7,643 bases of DNA. It comes from Bacteroidota bacterium. GTDB lineage: Bacteria > Bacteroidota > Bacteroidia > Bacteroidales > CAJPTX01. The notes under the pieces were generated by a model. That model was not told the origin of the DNA. It did not search any database and saw only the letters and a list, made by a program, of their open reading frames with translations. The DNA is taken from contig PDRH01000055.1 of the NCBI GenBank assembly GCA_002748015.1, positions 1-7,643 of the forward strand, given 5' to 3'. This document shows positions 5,277-7,643 of the stretch, piece by piece (the stretch's first letter is position 1; the number at the start of each line of letters is the position of its first letter). The position numbers were made by a program, and so were the translations under genes.

Positions 5277-7313
5277 ATGGCAGGACAGAGCGGTTCGATA
5301 GGCGTAACGACGGAGAATATATTCCCCATAATCAAGCAGTTCCTCTACAGCGACCAGGAGATCTTCCTCCGCGAGCTTGTATCCAATGCGGTGGATGCCA
5401 CCCAGAAGCTCCGCACCCTCAGCGCGCAGGGCGAGTTCAAGGGTGAGCTTTCGGACGTGGCAATAGAGGTGAAGCTAGATAAGGAGGCAGGTACGCTGAC
5501 GGTCAGCGACCGTGGCCTCGGGATGACGGCCGAGGAGGTGGAGAAGTACATCAACCAGATAGCCTTCTCTGGGGCTGAGGAGTTCGTGGAGAAGTACAAG
5601 GACCAGAGCAAGGGCATCATCGGCCACTTCGGCCTGGGCTTCTACTCGGCCTTCATGGTGAGCGACCAGGTGGACATCATCAGCCTGAGCTACAAGGAGG
5701 GCGCAGAGGCCGTGAAGTGGAGCTGCCAGGGCGACCCGAACTACACCCTCGAGGCGACCACCAAGGCCGAGCGCGGCACTGACATCATCCTGCATGTTGG
5801 TAAGGACTATGAGGAGTACCTCGAAGAGGCCCGCATCCGCGAGCTGCTGCAGAAGTACTGCCGCTTCCTGCCCGTACCCATCATCTGCGGTGAGGAGAAG
5901 GAGACCGGCGAGCCATTCGTAATCAACGGCATGGAGCCCATCTGGACCAAGCGCCCGGCCGACCTGCAGGAGGAGGACTACAAGGAGTTCTACAACGGCC
6001 TCTACGCCGGCAACGACGAACCGCTCTTCCACATCCACCTCAACGTAGACTACCCCTTCAACCTCACGGGCGTGCTCTACTTCCCCCGCCTGAAGAACAA
6101 CTTCGACATCAAGCGCAACCAGATACAGCTCTACTGCAACCAGGTGTTCGTTACCGACAGCGTGGAGGGCATCGTGCCGGAGTACCTGACCGTCCTGCAC
6201 GGCGTGATAGACTCCCCGGACATCCCCCTCAACGTATCGCGCAGCTACCTGCAGAGCGACGGCAACGTCAAGAAGATCAGCAGCCACATCACCAAGAAGG
6301 TGGCCGACCGCCTACAGGAAATCTTCAAGAACGACCGCGAGGGCTTCGAGGCCAAATGGGACGACCTGAAGCTCTTCGTGGACTACGGCATGGTGAGCGA
6401 GGAGAAGTTCTACGAGCGCGCCGTGAAGTTCGCCCTGCTCAAGGACGTGGAGGGCAAGCTGCACACCTACGAGGAGTACCAGACCCTCATCGAGGAGAAG
6501 CAGAAGGACAAGCACGGCAAGACCATCTACCTCTACACCACCGACAAGAACGCCCAGTACAGCTACATCGAGGCGGCCAAGGCCAAGGGCTACAGCGTCC
6601 TGATGATGGACGGCATGCTCGACCCGCACCTCATCCAGCAGCTAGAGCAGAAGCTCGAGAACGTACACTTCGCCCGGGTGGACTCCGAGACTATAGATAA
6701 GCTCATCGAGAAGGACGAGGTAGCCGAGGTGTCCATCAGCCTGGACGACCAGGAGCTGGTGCGCAGCATGATGCAGGGTACGCTGGGCGAGAACCAGATT
6801 AACGTATACGTTAGCTTCGAGGAAATCGGCGAAGAGGCCCTCCCGGCCATGATCACCCAGAACGAGTTCATGCGCCGCATGAAGGACATGGCGGCCATGA
6901 GCCCCACCAACAGCTTCTACGCTACCATGCCGGAGAACTATACCCTGGTCCTCAACAGCGCGCACCCGCTCGTAAAGGATCTGGCCAAGAACGTAGGCGA
7001 AAGCCTGGCCACCGAGCTGAGCCAGCAGAACGAGGTCATCGCTCCTCTGGAGGCCGAGAGGGAGAGCTTCGAGGAGAGCCTCAAGGACAAGAAGCGCGAG
7101 GAGTGGACGCAAGAGGAGAAGGACAAGGAACAGGAGCTGCAGGGTAAGATAGACGAGGCCAAGAACGCCCGCCTGGAGCTGCTCAAGGGCTACGGTGCGG
7201 ACAACCAGCTGGCGCACCAGCTAGTGGACCTCGCGCTGCTCTCCAACAACATGCTCAAGGGCGAGGCGCTGGCCAAGTTCGTAAAACGGAGCGTGAACCT
7301 GATAGGGAAGTAG
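5277..7313 (+). CDS. htpG: Molecular chaperone HtpG (bacterial Hsp90)
   Basis: This is the cytoplasmic ATP-dependent homodimeric chaperone that remodels client proteins, often with DnaK. The N-terminal GHKL ATPase domain shows ELVSNAVDA (Glu33, Asn37, Asp40), DRGLGMT (78-84), GHFGLGFYSAF (116-126) and RGTDI. The middle domain carries NVSRSYLQ, with Arg322 corresponding to the Arg that contacts the ATP gamma-phosphate in this family. The C-terminal dimerisation domain contains a charged coiled-coil-like segment (about 588-640) and ends with LVDLALLSNNML and FVKRSVNLI. The ATG at 5277 gives 678 residues and begins MAGQSGSIGVTTENIFP, aligning with HtpG N-termini. The in-frame ATG at 5220 would add 19 unrelated, basic residues and lies in an inverted repeat, so I reject it. 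The leader just before 5277 is A-rich, as is common for Bacteroidota starts. No clear promoter is seen in the 115 bases after the endonuclease gene. Composition is host-like and the gene is closed by its own terminator. Confidence 0.97.
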   Translation: MAGQSGSIGVTTENIFPIIKQFLYSDQEIFLRELVSNAVDATQKLRTLSAQGEFKGELSDVAIEVKLDKEAGTLTVSDRGLGMTAEEVEKYINQIAFSGAEEFVEKYKDQSKGIIGHFGLGFYSAFMVSDQVDIISLSYKEGAEAVKWSCQGDPNYTLEATTKAERGTDIILHVGKDYEEYLEEARIRELLQKYCRFLPVPIICGEEKETGEPFVINGMEPIWTKRPADLQEEDYKEFYNGLYAGNDEPLFHIHLNVDYPFNLTGVLYFPRLKNNFDIKRNQIQLYCNQVFVTDSVEGIVPEYLTVLHGVIDSPDIPLNVSRSYLQSDGNVKKISSHITKKVADRLQEIFKNDREGFEAKWDDLKLFVDYGMVSEEKFYERAVKFALLKDVEGKLHTYEEYQTLIEEKQKDKHGKTIYLYTTDKNAQYSYIEAAKAKGYSVLMMDGMLDPHLIQQLEQKLENVHFARVDSETIDKLIEKDEVAEVSISLDDQELVRSMMQGTLGENQINVYVSFEEIGEEALPAMITQNEFMRRMKDMAAMSPTNSFYATMPENYTLVLNSAHPLVKDLAKNVGESLATELSQQNEVIAPLEAERESFEESLKDKKREEWTQEEKDKEQELQGKIDEAKNARLELLKGYGADNQLAHQLVDLALLSNNMLKGEALAKFVKRSVNLIGK

Positions 7314-7340
7314 GACGGGAAGTCACAGACAGAGCAAGAA

Positions 7341-7372
7341 GGGCCGTGGCGATGCCACGGCCCTTTCTTTTT
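7341..7372 (+). terminator. Strong intrinsic terminator after htpG, probably bidirectional
   Basis: A perfect 10-bp GC-rich stem (GGGCCGTGGC with GCCACGGCCC) and a three-base GAT loop are followed by TTTCTTTTT. It begins 27 bases after the htpG stop. On the opposite strand the hairpin is followed by TTCTT, about 30 bases after the stop of the convergent Rpn-family gene, so it probably ends both transcripts. Confidence 0.92.
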
Positions 7373-7393
7373 ACGTAGCGTGGGAAAGCGAGG

Positions 7394-7643
7394 CTAGAGT
7401 TGTCTCAGGAAATCCTCGCTCAGACCAGTTATCCTGGACACCACCTCAACCGTCATCCCCTCGGCCAGCATCGAAAGGGCCAAAGCCTTCTTCTCCGCTT
7501 CTCTACCCTTTTCCATGCCCTTTCTCAAGCCCTCCTCCATACCCTTCTCATGCCCCTCACCAAAACCCTCGTCAAAACCCTCGTCATGGGCAGTATCAAG
7601 CGTATTCTTCCAATCACGGTAAATCTTGAGGCTCGCCTCATAG
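7394..7643 (-). CDS. Rpn-family PD-(D/E)XK nuclease / putative transposase, C-terminal part only
   Basis: On the minus strand an open frame enters at the right edge and ends at TAG (7396-7394), giving 82 residues. It starts YEASLKIYRDWKN, the usual join between the nuclease domain and tail in the Rpn (recombination-promoting nuclease, formerly transposase_31-like) family. A Gly-every-fourth-residue repeat follows (EGFDEGFGEGHEKGMEEG and onward, about residues 21-50), then a small helical end, MLAEGMTVEVVSRITGLSEDFLRQL, of the kind seen at the C-terminus of these proteins. Family members cut DNA and have been linked to recA-independent recombination and phage defence. The catalytic domain is outside the window, so activity cannot be judged. 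The gene converges on htpG and shares its terminator. Family assignment is good given the two diagnostic segments; whether the full gene is intact is unknown. Confidence 0.8.
   Translation of the reverse strand, partial: YEASLKIYRDWKNTLDTAHDEGFDEGFGEGHEKGMEEGLRKGMEKGREAEKKALALSMLAEGMTVEVVSRITGLSEDFLRQL
7561..7584 (-). repeat. Two perfect 12-bp tandem repeats in the Rpn-family gene
   Basis: CAAAACCCTCGT occurs twice in direct succession on the plus strand. On the coding (minus) strand this gives the DEGF unit, repeated as part of a longer series of four-residue units with Gly at a fixed place. Because 12 bases is a multiple of three, gain or loss of a copy would keep the frame and change only the tail length. 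Confidence 0.75.

Noticed and set aside
5475..6287. Long antisense open frame (270 codons, minus strand) within htpG
   Set aside because: Rich in Leu, Val, Ala and His, as expected from the reverse of a GC-rich, strongly codon-biased gene; no recognisable domain, and htpG itself is unambiguous.
7561..7584. Start of a CRISPR-like or intergenic repeat array
   Set aside because: The 12-bp copies are adjacent, without spacers, in frame and inside a coding region.

Overview
The window looks like chromosomal DNA from a member of the Bacteroidota, most likely Porphyromonas or a close relative with fairly high G+C (sampled 60-base lines of the core genes give about 58%). Three things support this: a C-terminal type IX secretion (Por) sorting domain on the first gene, an HtpG that closely resembles Porphyromonas HtpG as I remember it, and a Bacteroidota-type -7 promoter element (TAnnTTTG) ahead of the methyltransferase gene. 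The genus is an inference; the phylum is well supported. The window has no rRNA, tRNA, CRISPR array or complete insertion sequence, and no gene-free stretch longer than about 130 bases.

Layout, left to right. (1) Bases 2-2425 (+) hold the 3' part of a large secreted protein that runs in from outside the window. Its first residues look like the Met-turn of a metzincin protease. They are followed by beta-sandwich domains of the kind found behind the catalytic domain in Bacteroidota reprolysin-like metallopeptidases, then three divergent InlB-type repeats, a Gly/Ser linker and a T9SS sorting domain. (2) Bases 2478-2828 (+) encode a small stand-alone PAS-domain protein. (3) Bases 2909-4153 and 4157-5161 (+) form a compact two-gene type II restriction-modification system: a C5-cytosine methyltransferase with all catalytic motifs, then a PD-(D/E)XK endonuclease three bases downstream. 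The endonuclease gene is visibly richer in A+T than everything around it. (4) Bases 5277-7313 (+) encode the chaperone HtpG (bacterial Hsp90), closed by a strong intrinsic terminator at 7341-7372. (5) Bases 7394-7643 (-) hold the 3' end of an Rpn-family (PD-(D/E)XK nuclease / putative transposase) gene converging on htpG. It has no ATG in the visible part that would mark the true start, because the gene continues beyond the right edge.

How the parts relate. The restriction-modification pair is the only clear functional unit: the methyltransferase protects host DNA and the endonuclease cuts unmodified incoming DNA. It sits between a PAS gene and a housekeeping chaperone gene, with an Rpn-type nuclease gene on the far side of htpG, so two DNA-targeting accessory genes flank a core gene. 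The secreted protease-like protein and the PAS protein show no evident link to the restriction-modification system beyond co-orientation. I found no clearly new multi-gene system. The points most worth a second look are the unassigned specificity and mixed composition of the restriction-modification pair, the inverted repeat at the methyltransferase promoter, the Cys-His motif of the lone PAS protein, and the repeat-rich tail of the Rpn gene, which could encode a small intragenic product.
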